Shown here: positions 25,471-32,782 of the stretch, in pieces | Position numbering within the stretch: the first letter of the stretch is position 1 | How the letters are laid out: every line of letters begins with the position of its first letter | Source: an uncultured Kordia sp. | GTDB taxonomy: Bacteria > Bacteroidota > Bacteroidia > Flavobacteriales > Flavobacteriaceae | Length of the DNA: 35,778 bases | Direction of reading: 5' to 3' | Assembly (NCBI RefSeq): GCF_947489565.1 | Contig: NZ_CANLEA010000037.1 | Coordinates: 1 to 35,778 of the forward strand | Program-made: the position numbers and the translations under genes | Notes under the pieces: generated by a model | Database searches by the model: none | What the model saw: the letters and a program-made list of their open reading frames with translations, nothing else | Told to the model about the DNA's origin: nothing

Positions 25471-25488
25471 CTTAGTTCCTTAATTTTG
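25459..25488 (+). promoter_or_regulatory. rightward promoter of the Fur-family gene
   Basis: TTG (25459-25461), a 19-bp spacer and TAATTTTG (25481-25488) match the consensus. The -7 box ends only 4 nt before ATG 25493, so the transcript would be leaderless or nearly so. Confidence 0.7.
25466..25480. promoter_or_regulatory. Fur-family operator, copy 2 (imperfect)
   Basis: AGCAACTTAGTTCCT matches copy 1 at 11 of 15 positions, including the central GCAACTTAGTT. It sits between the -33 and -7 elements of the rightward promoter, which suggests autoregulation. Confidence 0.65.
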
Positions 25489-25492
25489 AAAC

Positions 25493-25873
25493 ATGGGAGT
25501 TATACGAAAAACAAAATCAGTTCAGACCTTACTTGACATTTTTACTGAGAATAAAGAAGCGATTTCTGCAGTACAACTTATTGAGCTTTTAAAGGAAAAG
25601 ATGAATAAAACTACTATTTACAGAATTCTTGAGCGCTTAGAAAGTGATGGTATTGTCCATTCGTTTGTGGATAAAGATGGACTCAAATGGTATGCTACTT
25701 GTACCGATGGTTGTTCTTCTTCTCATCATGTAGATATTCATCCGCATTTTCAATGTCAAGATTGTGGAAAAGTAGATTGTTTGTCTGTAGAAATGACCAT
25801 TCCTAGGATTCCAAATAGAACGATCAATTTTTCTCAAATATTATTGATTGGTAGATGTGAAGAATGTTTGTAA
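25493..25873 (+). CDS. Fur-family metal-responsive repressor (possibly Zur)
   Basis: This 126-residue protein has an N-terminal winged helix (~1-75) with the recognition region NKTTIYRILERLESDGIVH, typical of Fur-family proteins. The dimerisation domain carries a His cluster (SSSHHVDIHPHFQC, H78-H85), the structural zinc pair C88-x-x-C91, Cys96 and the second pair C122-x-x-C125. The C-terminal domain is short for the family, which is usually 135-150 residues. It would bind the two GCAACTTAGTT boxes in the 73-bp divergent region. The MerC-like neighbour and the nearby ABC exporter favour zinc (Zur) over iron or peroxide sensing, but this is inference. Confidence 0.88.
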   Translation: MGVIRKTKSVQTLLDIFTENKEAISAVQLIELLKEKMNKTTIYRILERLESDGIVHSFVDKDGLKWYATCTDGCSSSHHVDIHPHFQCQDCGKVDCLSVEMTIPRIPNRTINFSQILLIGRCEECL

Positions 25874-25902
25874 ATATTCTTTATTCAAAGCTATAATGTA
25901 AA

Positions 25903-25934
25903 CCATTGCACTTCCAGCATAGGAAGCACAATGG
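25903..25934. terminator. hairpin between convergent genes
   Basis: CCATTGCACTTCC (25903-25915) pairs with GGAAGCACAATGG (25922-25934) with two mismatches around a 6-nt loop. It lies between the Fur-family gene and the convergent permease gene. There is no strong T-run, so termination is likely but not certain. Confidence 0.55.
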
Positions 25935-25956
25935 ATACTGATCGAATAATGGCTAA

Positions 25957-27378
25957 TCAAACGATACTTATTTTTTGTTTCATGGGTTTTAATAAGAAAA
26001 CCAATAGCATAATCATAAAGCTTATTCCTAGCAATCCTAAAATTCTTAAATGAGTGGCATCCTCTTTATAAGTGTATGCAAATGCAGGAAGATTTTTATA
26101 ATCGCTTTTCGCAAATTTTTGATTGTTAAACATAAACGGAAGGAAGAAGTCTCTCCATTGTTGAGCAAACTCTAAACTTTGAGATCTGAATTCTTGGTAA
26201 TCTTTTTCAGAAGTTCCTGCCAAATCATTCAATGCATTTTGAACCGTCAATGCAGGAGACAACCAACTAAAGGTATGTGCCCATTGATGCTGATTCTCTA
26301 ATTGTGTTTCAAATTTTTCTACCACAGGGCGCAATTCTTCTTTCACCAAATTTTGTGTTGCCATGTATTTATGATAAAAGTTTCTGGTTTGTGTACTATC
26401 ATTAATGGCATATTCAGGATGATCTCTTAAATAACTATCTAAAATTTTATCCTGTTTCTTTGTCGCTTCTGCTTTGAGCGTTCGCATCTGATTGAGCATT
26501 AAAGTTCTGGAAGGCATCGGATACAAAGAATTACTCAATTGATTCAATATGGATGGTGATAACAATACAAATAATACCCAAAAACCAATTAGTGCAATGG
26601 CGTTTTTAGCAGAGCTGCGAATCCAAATATTGGTTGCAAACGCCAATACAAACCAAAATAGCGCGTATACAATAATGTATCCTATTAATACTAAAAGTGA
26701 TGTCCAATTTGCTGTGAAATCAAAGGAAAATATGACAAAGACTAGCAGAAGTGTAACACTGATGCATAAAATCAACCAAAAAAAGCGCAATCCTAATTTT
26801 TGTAAAACCCAGGTTCTGATTCGAATTGGTTGAGAAGCCAACAATTTCAACGTTCCACTTTCACGCTCAGCAGCTAAAACATTAAACGAGAAAGCAATGA
26901 TTAATAATGGCAACAGATAAATGATGACAAATGCCAAATCGAAACTCCCGAACAGTAGTTGTACTGGACTTGTCATTTCTGTATAACTCATCGATAAATC
27001 GTCACCTGTAACTGTTGGTTTTACATAATGCGTGAATAAATCTGATTGTCCTGTAGCTATAAAGGCAGTAGATTTTGCTGGCATGTTAACTACTCTGGCT
27101 AAAGAATTACCAATCACTACAGGTCGTGAAGGCAATCGCCATCTAGACACGCTGACTTTGTGTCCATTTTCTAAAGAATCTAACACGCTTAACGTTGCTG
27201 TTTCTTGTGTTTTAAGTTCTGTTACGGCAGCTTCAATACTGTTTTGGCGCGCTTCTACTTTTTGAATGCCATTGTATACTGCAAATCCAAATAACAGAAG
27301 CAACAATATACTTAGTAACTGAATCCATCGATTACGAATCAATAAAAGCCATTCATATTTAAAATTATATCGTAACAT
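25957..27378 (-). CDS. ABC transporter permease (DUF3526 type), second of pair
   Basis: This 473-residue protein has one N-terminal transmembrane helix (~19-37), a large extracytoplasmic domain (~40-150), five further helices (~145-290), another soluble region (~290-430) and a final helix near 450. The cytoplasmic motif AAERESGTLKLLASQPI is the E-x-E-x-G-T-L-x-x-L signature of ABC-2 permeases. It pairs with the upstream permease of the same type to form the channel with the ATPase. It starts 1 bp after the preceding gene. The substrate is not readable; DUF3526 transporters in Bacteroidota often lie beside metal or TonB genes. Confidence 0.85.
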   Translation of the reverse strand: MLRYNFKYEWLLLIRNRWIQLLSILLLLLFGFAVYNGIQKVEARQNSIEAAVTELKTQETATLSVLDSLENGHKVSVSRWRLPSRPVVIGNSLARVVNMPAKSTAFIATGQSDLFTHYVKPTVTGDDLSMSYTEMTSPVQLLFGSFDLAFVIIYLLPLLIIAFSFNVLAAERESGTLKLLASQPIRIRTWVLQKLGLRFFWLILCISVTLLLVFVIFSFDFTANWTSLLVLIGYIIVYALFWFVLAFATNIWIRSSAKNAIALIGFWVLFVLLSPSILNQLSNSLYPMPSRTLMLNQMRTLKAEATKKQDKILDSYLRDHPEYAINDSTQTRNFYHKYMATQNLVKEELRPVVEKFETQLENQHQWAHTFSWLSPALTVQNALNDLAGTSEKDYQEFRSQSLEFAQQWRDFFLPFMFNNQKFAKSDYKNLPAFAYTYKEDATHLRILGLLGISFMIMLLVFLLKPMKQKISIV

Positions 27379-27379
27379 T

Positions 27380-28786
27380 TTACAGTGATTTAGTAGTGAA
27401 AAACAATAATGTGAAAGAACCTACCAACCAAACCAGCATGATAATAATGCTTGAAGTATTGGTTTGTATAATTTTTGATAACGATGGCGGTTCATAATTG
27501 AATTTTGGTAATTGTTTCCAAAAATCTGCATCTGCTTTAAAACCCCATTCTCCATATGTAGATGCTTCTGCAAAATGATCATTCAGGAATTTTTGAGTTT
27601 CAATTCGATAGTTTTCAGCGGCATCTGAAAAATCCCAATGTGTATTATAATCAGTCTTTGCAATCGCCATACTTAAAAATCGTACTGGCAAGTAGGGAGA
27701 AATTGCAGCTAATTTTTGATAGATTCCATTTTGATTGGAATATTGTGTCTTTAAGTAATTATAATGCTTAAAATAGATTTCCGCTTCGTGCTCTTCTCCT
27801 TTTTGCATTCGATAACCATCATAATTAAATGGCAACTGACTCAAACTATCTACTCCATATTTTTTGAGCGTTTGTTCTTCTAATTCTTTTGCTGCTTTAC
27901 TCCACGGATTATGACCGTCTAAGCCTTGTTTTTTATCCTGCGCAATATTTTCACTAAACTCTTGCCTTGTTGGATATGGATATTTGTACTCTGCCAAATT
28001 GCTGGCTGCTTTGGGTAAAACCAAACACACTAAAATCCAAACACTTAAAGAAAGCACCAAAGCTATTCCAGATTTACTTACAGAAGCTGAAATAATCAAT
28101 ATCAAATTGATAAAAATAGCATAGTAGATCAGATATGTTACAAGCAATGTGAATAATGATGCCCAACTAAACACACCAAAATCTGGCAAATTAGACAATA
28201 ACAAACCTGTAATTAAGAATAGAGCACTTAATAATATGCATACAGGAAAAAAGATGGCCATCCATTTTCCAAAAACAATCTTCCAACCTACGGCGCCTTG
28301 ACTGTTTAAAAGTGTGAGTGTTCCATTCTCTTTTTCTTTGGTAATGCTATTGTATGCGATTAAAATCAACAGTAAAGGAATGATAAACAACAAAATAAAA
28401 TCTGGTGTCAAATCTCCAAAACGCGCCAATCCTGTCTGATCGGAAGCTGCGATGAATTGTGCTTCATTGCGATTGTGTGCTTCTAAGAAAATAGAAGTTC
28501 CGGTATATTTATCTACTCCTTGATCAATTAATGATAACGGATATTTTGGCTTAAAAGCATAGGTTCCGTAATGTGCTGCGGAGTGTGGATTTTTCTCTCC
28601 TTGATTGTCCCAAACTTCACGTTCATTAGCACTTGCTTCCACATATTGTTCGTTCACATTTTTATAATGATTGGTACTTATAAACACTGCGATTGCGGTG
28701 AGAAACAATACGATGATAAAAGCGATTCTGACACGACCGTCGCGCCACAATTCTTTAATTTCTTTTCTAAACGTATGTACGATCAT
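27380..28786 (-). CDS. ABC transporter permease (DUF3526 type), first of pair
   Basis: This 468-residue protein has the same architecture as its downstream partner: N-terminal helix (~20-38), external domain, helices with ITKEKENGTLTLLNSQG as the ABC-2 motif, second external domain (~300-430) and C-terminal helix. Its start overlaps the ATPase stop by 4 bp (ATGA), indicating translational coupling. Together with the ATPase it forms one exporter-type complex in the inner membrane. Confidence 0.85.
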   Translation of the reverse strand: MIVHTFRKEIKELWRDGRVRIAFIIVLFLTAIAVFISTNHYKNVNEQYVEASANEREVWDNQGEKNPHSAAHYGTYAFKPKYPLSLIDQGVDKYTGTSIFLEAHNRNEAQFIAASDQTGLARFGDLTPDFILLFIIPLLLILIAYNSITKEKENGTLTLLNSQGAVGWKIVFGKWMAIFFPVCILLSALFLITGLLLSNLPDFGVFSWASLFTLLVTYLIYYAIFINLILIISASVSKSGIALVLSLSVWILVCLVLPKAASNLAEYKYPYPTRQEFSENIAQDKKQGLDGHNPWSKAAKELEEQTLKKYGVDSLSQLPFNYDGYRMQKGEEHEAEIYFKHYNYLKTQYSNQNGIYQKLAAISPYLPVRFLSMAIAKTDYNTHWDFSDAAENYRIETQKFLNDHFAEASTYGEWGFKADADFWKQLPKFNYEPPSLSKIIQTNTSSIIIMLVWLVGSFTLLFFTTKSL

Positions 28787-29499
28787 GATTGCAACGAATT
28801 ATAAGACATGGTTTCCAAATAACTATCTTCCAACTCTTTTAAGGAAAGTGTATCCACTGACCATTGTTGTTTTAATTGTCCATCTTTCATAATTCCGATA
28901 GTTGTTGCGACTTCTTTCGCGCGAAATAAATCGTGTGTTGCCATCAATGTTGCCACTCCTTTTTGTCGTAGTTTTTGAAGTAATTGTCCAAATTCATTAC
29001 TTGCTTTCGGATCTAATCCAGAAGTAGGTTCGTCCAAAAGCAATACTTTGGCATCTTTGGCGAGTGCTATTGCGATTCCTACTTTTTGGCGCATACCTTT
29101 TGAATATTTAGCGACCGATTTATGAAATGCTGAAGTTTGCAATCCTGCTTCGACTAAAAAGGCTTCTAGTTCTGATTTTTTGAACTTTTTATTGGCAATT
29201 CCCGAAAAATAATCAAGGTTTTCTATAGCACTTAAGCTAGGATATAACATTAAGTTTTCAGGAATATAAGCAAGGTGATTTTTGGTCAATTTTGGTTTCT
29301 CTACCACATTGATATCATTGATGTATGCGCTACCAAGCGTAGGTTTGATAAACCCTAATAGTAGATTGATTGTGGTTGTTTTCCCTGCTCCATTCGCACC
29401 CAAAAGGCAATAAATTTCTCCTTCTTTTACCGTTAAACAAAGTGAATCTAAAGCAGTGAAATCACCATAAGTTTTGGTGAGGTTATTAATACGTATCAT
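28783..29499 (-). CDS. ABC transporter ATP-binding protein
   Basis: This 238-residue protein carries the full ABC ATPase set: Walker A GANGAGKTT (34-42), signature YSKGMRQKVG (132-141), Walker B VLLLDEPTSGLD (152-163) and switch His in ATHD (H189). It is of the single-domain NatA/NosF type that pairs with ABC-2 or DUF3526 permeases. It is the first gene of the three-gene exporter operon, preceded by a 203-bp gap with repeated TGCAATG words. Confidence 0.93.
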   Translation of the reverse strand: MIRINNLTKTYGDFTALDSLCLTVKEGEIYCLLGANGAGKTTTINLLLGFIKPTLGSAYINDINVVEKPKLTKNHLAYIPENLMLYPSLSAIENLDYFSGIANKKFKKSELEAFLVEAGLQTSAFHKSVAKYSKGMRQKVGIAIALAKDAKVLLLDEPTSGLDPKASNEFGQLLQKLRQKGVATLMATHDLFRAKEVATTIGIMKDGQLKQQWSVDTLSLKELEDSYLETMSYNSLQS

Positions 29500-29622
29500 A
29501 AATTTAGTATTGATTGATTACGCTCTAATTGTGCTGTAATACAACACAAATCAGCATAGTATGATTGATGATTATGTACAGAAGAAAATGAAATTCGTGA
29601 ATACTATTGAATACTAATTATA

Positions 29623-29660
29623 TGCAATGCATTATTATAATTCATTTGCAATGAATCATT
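29623..29660. promoter_or_regulatory. possible operator region upstream of the ABC exporter
   Basis: TGCAATGCATTATT (29623-29636) and TGCAATGAATCATT (29647-29660) are direct repeats 24 bp apart. Overlapping them, TGCATTATTATAATTCA (29628-29644) is an 8-1-8 inverted repeat with one mismatched pair, close in form to an AT-rich Fur-type box. The remaining part of 29500-29702 shows nothing else. Confidence 0.4.
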
Positions 29661-29702
29661 CCATAACATTTCCATGTACGTTTGTAAAAAGTGTATTTTA
29701 TG

Positions 29703-29990
29703 TTAGACCAAAGCTGGTGGTGGTCTATTGAAGAATTGAGTAGTATAAAACTCTGTAACTACAGGATTCTTATACAGTAATATGATTGGCTTATGAAGTG
29801 TTTCAACTAAAAGAGTTGTTTCTTCAAAAGTATCTGTATGAGAATCAAAAAGGTTTTTTTCGTTGGAATCTAAAATCAAAAAACAATCCTCACATTCTGC
29901 AACATCATCATGAGAAAACGCATGAGACATGGAATGCGCAACGCCCATCTTTAATAATACAAAGATAGCTAGCAGTAGTAAACTGCGCAT
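29703..29990 (-). CDS. small secreted His/Cys-bearing protein
   Basis: This 95-residue protein has a signal sequence (MRSLLLLAIFVLLKMGVAHS). The mature N-terminus is metal-ligand rich: H-S-M-S-H-A-F-S-H-D-D-x-x-x-C-E-D-C. The rest is short and ends PPPALV. Similar short proteins in Bacteroidota occur beside metal receptors and exporters; that is general knowledge, not a search. The ATG at 29990 is chosen over GTG 30017 because it begins the signal and lies ~26 nt after a predicted start site from the -7-like TAGTTTTG (30029-30022, minus strand). It probably binds a metal ion in the periplasm and may serve the ABC exporter downstream. Confidence 0.65.
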   Translation of the reverse strand: MRSLLLLAIFVLLKMGVAHSMSHAFSHDDVAECEDCFLILDSNEKNLFDSHTDTFEETTLLVETLHKPIILLYKNPVVTEFYTTQFFNRPPPALV

Positions 29991-30433
29991 TTTGAGTATG
30001 TTCGATTTTTGAATCACAACTCAAAACTAAGTAAAAATATTCGTAAAATAAGTTAATATTTAAAAGAATCAGCGAAGAAAATAAGAGATGGGAATTGTCT
30101 GCAAAGCCTTTTTGGATTATTCTGGATTAACAAAAACTCAAAAGTGACTAATTATCAATTAAAAAGAAAACAAGTGAATGAACTATATGTTTTAGTAATT
30201 TAAACAAACAGTTTTTCAACTATAAATATTGAGTGTCATGAAGAAACTATCTTTTCATTACATATTTAAATTTCAGTCATTTTCACCTGGAACCTAAAAG
30301 GTTTTGTTAAAGTTTAAATAAAAAAAGAAACGATTCGTGAATCTTTCGTTAAAATTTATAAATCTCGAGTATCATTTTTATAAAGTTTTAGATTTTCTAA
30401 GTAGTTTTCTATTGAAAATTAAAACTTTAACTT
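29991..30433. other. 443-bp intergenic region
   Basis: No gene was seen. It contains the minus-strand -7-like TAGTTTTG (30029-30022), copy 2 of the diverged repeat (~30135-30200) and a small hairpin AACCT-AAA-AGGTT followed by TTTG (30291-30306). It is otherwise A/T-rich. Confidence 0.6.
30135..30200. repeat. diverged intergenic repeat, copy 2
   Basis: CAAAAGTGACTAATTATC, then AAAAAGAAAA, AGTGAATG, ACTATAT and TAGTAATT follow in the same order as in copy 1 at 23565-23650. Confidence 0.5.
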
Positions 30434-31093
30434 ATGAAATTATTGAAAATTACGTTACTATTTACATTCCTTTTTTCTTTTCATTTTTTGACCGCTCAAG
30501 ATCAAAAAGACAAAACGTACACTGATTATCAGCTTTCAGATTCTAGATTTAGCATCATTGGTTATGGTGGTGTTGGGTATGCTGTTGTTGATAATGACAA
30601 TCAGCCAAATTATAACTTAGATGCCAGTACTTTTGACATTCTATTAAATTATCGCATTGGCAAACGCTATGGAATTGCCACTGGACTTGGTTTTAACCAA
30701 CTTTCTGGAACTGGATTTGATAATGCTGGGCAAAACTTTTATCACGAACGTGGAACACTTAAAATTCCGTTGTTATTGAGTGCTAATTATAATATTGCTC
30801 CAAAAGTACGCTTGGTTGCCAATATTGGTGTTTATGCACAAACTATTCTTAAAGACGATTTTACTTTTGCAGGCAATGCTACTATTGGAGACATTTATGA
30901 AGGTTGGAATTTTGGATTACAATCTGGCATTGGAATGTCGTATGATTTCAATAACAAATTTAGTCTCGGTTTGATGTTTAATACACAAGGAGATTTTAGC
31001 CGATTTGATACTGCATCTGATGTGAATGTCAACAACAATCAAAAAATAAAAAGTATTAACACAGCTGGTTTGTTATTTACATTCAATTTATAG
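30434..31093 (+). CDS. outer-membrane beta-barrel protein, paralogue 1
   Basis: This 219-residue protein has a signal peptide (MKLLKITLLFTFLFSFHFLTAQ). The mature part is built of alternating amphipathic strands with Gly/aromatic girdles (FSIIGYGGVGYAVVD, YGIATGLGFNQLSG, VRLVANIGVYAQTIL, FSLGLMFNTQGDF) and ends in Phe-Asn-Leu. This is typical of the small porin-family (OMP_b-brl) barrels of Bacteroidota, probably 8-stranded. It is closely similar along its length to the next gene, indicating tandem duplication. It is likely an outer-membrane structural or adhesion barrel; no substrate can be inferred. Confidence 0.82.
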   Translation: MKLLKITLLFTFLFSFHFLTAQDQKDKTYTDYQLSDSRFSIIGYGGVGYAVVDNDNQPNYNLDASTFDILLNYRIGKRYGIATGLGFNQLSGTGFDNAGQNFYHERGTLKIPLLLSANYNIAPKVRLVANIGVYAQTILKDDFTFAGNATIGDIYEGWNFGLQSGIGMSYDFNNKFSLGLMFNTQGDFSRFDTASDVNVNNNQKIKSINTAGLLFTFNL

Positions 31094-31169
31094 CTATGTT
31101 TTGTGTTTGAAAAAGTCTTCTCTAGTCAAGAATTCAACATAGAAATACAACAACGATTTTCTTAAAAAT

Positions 31170-31203
31170 TGCCTGCCCTATATTGTTCAATTACGGGCAG
31201 GCA
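31170..31203 (+). terminator. terminator between the two beta-barrel genes
   Basis: TGCCTGCCC (31170-31178) and GGGCAGGCA (31195-31203) form a perfect 9-bp G+C-rich stem with a 16-nt loop, followed by TTCTTTT. Confidence 0.8.
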
Positions 31204-31208
31204 TTCTT

Positions 31209-31237
31209 TTGAATTCCAACTTTTGCATCTAGTTTAG
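31209..31237 (+). promoter_or_regulatory. possible promoter of the second beta-barrel gene
   Basis: TTG (31209-31211), an 18-bp spacer and TAGTTTAG (31230-31237) are one base off the TTG/TAnnTTTG consensus. The box ends 25 nt before the ATG. Confidence 0.45.
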
Positions 31238-31262
31238 GGACATCAATTACAAAATATATCAG

Positions 31263-31919
31263 ATGAAAAGACTTAGTTTAATTACACTTTTAACCCTTAT
31301 TTTTTCTTTTACAACGCTACACGCACAAAATGATCATACTACTGATGAAAACCATCAATCAAGCTCTAGATTTAGTTTTATGGCATACGGCGGTATTGGA
31401 TATGCAGTTGTAGATAGCAGATGGCAGCCAAATTATAATTTAGATGCAAATATTGGCGAATTCTTAGTACAATATCGGATTGGAAAACATTACGGAATTT
31501 CAACAGGAATTGGAATCGTTGAAATGACAGGAAATGGTTTTTATTATACGCATGGACCTTTTTATCATGAACGTGCAAACTTTAAAATTCCGTTACTATT
31601 TAGTGTGAATTATAAGGTAGCACCTAAAGTACGTTTGCTTGCTAATGTTGGTCCTTATGGGCAGGTTATTTACAGAGATGAATTTATCTTTTTTAATGGC
31701 GGGCATGTAGATGATATTTACAGTGGTTGGAGCATTGGGTTACAATTTGGTGTTGGAATGTCGTATCACATCAGTTCAAAAATGAGTCTAGGTATGATGT
31801 TTAGTTCTCAAGGAGATTTTAACCGATTAAGTATTGACACCAATAAAAATATTTTTGCAGATCCACATAGAATTTCTAGAATTAATACGCTAGGATTGGT
31901 TTTTACATTTAATTTTTAA
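31263..31919 (+). CDS. outer-membrane beta-barrel protein, paralogue 2
   Basis: This 218-residue protein has a signal peptide (MKRLSLITLLTLIFSFTTLHAQ). It shares blocks in order with paralogue 1: G-Y-A-V-V-D, QPNYNLDA, YRIGK-x-YGI-x-TG, FYHERG/A, FKIPLL, APKVRLLANVG, GWSIGLQFGVGMSYH, KMSLGMMFSSQGDF and a C-terminal FTFNF. It has more His/Tyr-rich external loops than its twin. Its own promoter and the intervening terminator indicate separate regulation. Confidence 0.82.
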   Translation: MKRLSLITLLTLIFSFTTLHAQNDHTTDENHQSSSRFSFMAYGGIGYAVVDSRWQPNYNLDANIGEFLVQYRIGKHYGISTGIGIVEMTGNGFYYTHGPFYHERANFKIPLLFSVNYKVAPKVRLLANVGPYGQVIYRDEFIFFNGGHVDDIYSGWSIGLQFGVGMSYHISSKMSLGMMFSSQGDFNRLSIDTNKNIFADPHRISRINTLGLVFTFNF

Positions 31920-31927
31920 ACGTATAA

Positions 31928-31968
31928 AAGAGCGCTACACTTCGACTCCGCTCAGTGTGAGCGCTCTT
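31928..31968. terminator. long hairpin containing a Flavobacteriaceae-type repeat
   Basis: AAGAGCGCTACACT (31928-31941) pairs with AGTGTGAGCGCTCTT (31954-31968) with one bulged base. The loop and inner arm contain CTTCGACTCCGCTCAGTGTG, a word often seen repeated in intergenic DNA of this family. It lies just after the second barrel gene and before the convergent LytTR regulator, so it can serve as a bidirectional terminator. Confidence 0.7.
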
Positions 31969-31994
31969 AGGTTTAGGTAATTGTTTTCGTTTTG

Positions 31995-32036
31995 AATCTT
32001 ACATTAAAATTCAGCATTCAACATTTATCATTTCAA
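31995..32036 (-). repeat. fragment of the AT-rich spacer of the 78-bp repeat family
   Basis: CATTCAACATTTATCATTTC (within 32010-32035) is the reverse complement of the spacer word GAAATGATAAATGTTGAATG found between cores at 15397-15420 and 15680-15700. Confidence 0.6.
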
Positions 32037-32038
32037 AG

Positions 32039-32782
32039 TCAATTCAGCCAATTTTTAAAGTCTTTCACTCGTTCACGGCTTACTATAATTTCTTGTTCTT
32101 TAAAGTTGTTTAGTTTTATTTGCAAGCGTGAATTCGTATAACTTACAATGTCTTGGATACAACTTTTGTGTACAATAAACTTCCGATTGACTCGATTGAA
32201 TGTTGTTGTTGGCAAAACAGTTTCTAAATGTGATAGCGAATAATCAACAGGAAAAGATTGATTGTTTTTTGTGTGAATAAACGTTGTATTGTGTTCACTA
32301 TAAAAACACACGATTTCTGCGAGTTTGATGATTTTAATTTTACGACCAACTTTTACGACAAAACTTTCTTTATATGCTGTTTCTTTTGAATACTGAATAA
32401 AGTTTTGGACTTCTTCCACTTGATTCGGAATTGGATGAAAGTTTTTTACTTTGGCGATCGCTTCTTGTAATTTTTCTGTCGAAATAGGTTTCAATAAATA
32501 CGCAATACTTTTATAATCGAACGCTTGCAAAGCATACATATCATAGGCTGTTGTAAATACAATATAACTAGAAGTTTTAACAGCTTTAAAAATCTCAAAG
32601 ATCAATCCGTCACCTAATTTGATATCTACAAAAAATACGGTTGGATGTTCATTGTTTCGCAACCATGAAATGGCACTTTTTACGGAAGAAAGTTCTGCAA
32701 CCACCTCAACCTGTTGTTCCATGAGTTTTCGCGCCAATCTCCTACTCGATGGAATTTCGTCTTCTATGATTAATGCTTTCAT
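32039..32782 (-). CDS. LytTR-family response regulator
   Basis: This 247-residue protein has a receiver domain (1-~120) with acidic pocket E7/D8, phospho-acceptor D53 in FVDIKLGDG, and K98 in YLLKP. The LytTR DNA-binding domain (~140-247) carries VKVGRKIKII, CFYSEHNTTFIHT and the C-terminal SRERVKDFKNWLN. Its ATG overlaps the kinase stop by 4 bp, so it is the cognate partner of that kinase. LytTR regulators bind pairs of ~9-bp direct repeats; none was identified with confidence here. Confidence 0.92.
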   Translation of the reverse strand: MKALIIEDEIPSSRRLARKLMEQQVEVVAELSSVKSAISWLRNNEHPTVFFVDIKLGDGLIFEIFKAVKTSSYIVFTTAYDMYALQAFDYKSIAYLLKPISTEKLQEAIAKVKNFHPIPNQVEEVQNFIQYSKETAYKESFVVKVGRKIKIIKLAEIVCFYSEHNTTFIHTKNNQSFPVDYSLSHLETVLPTTTFNRVNRKFIVHKSCIQDIVSYTNSRLQIKLNNFKEQEIIVSRERVKDFKNWLN

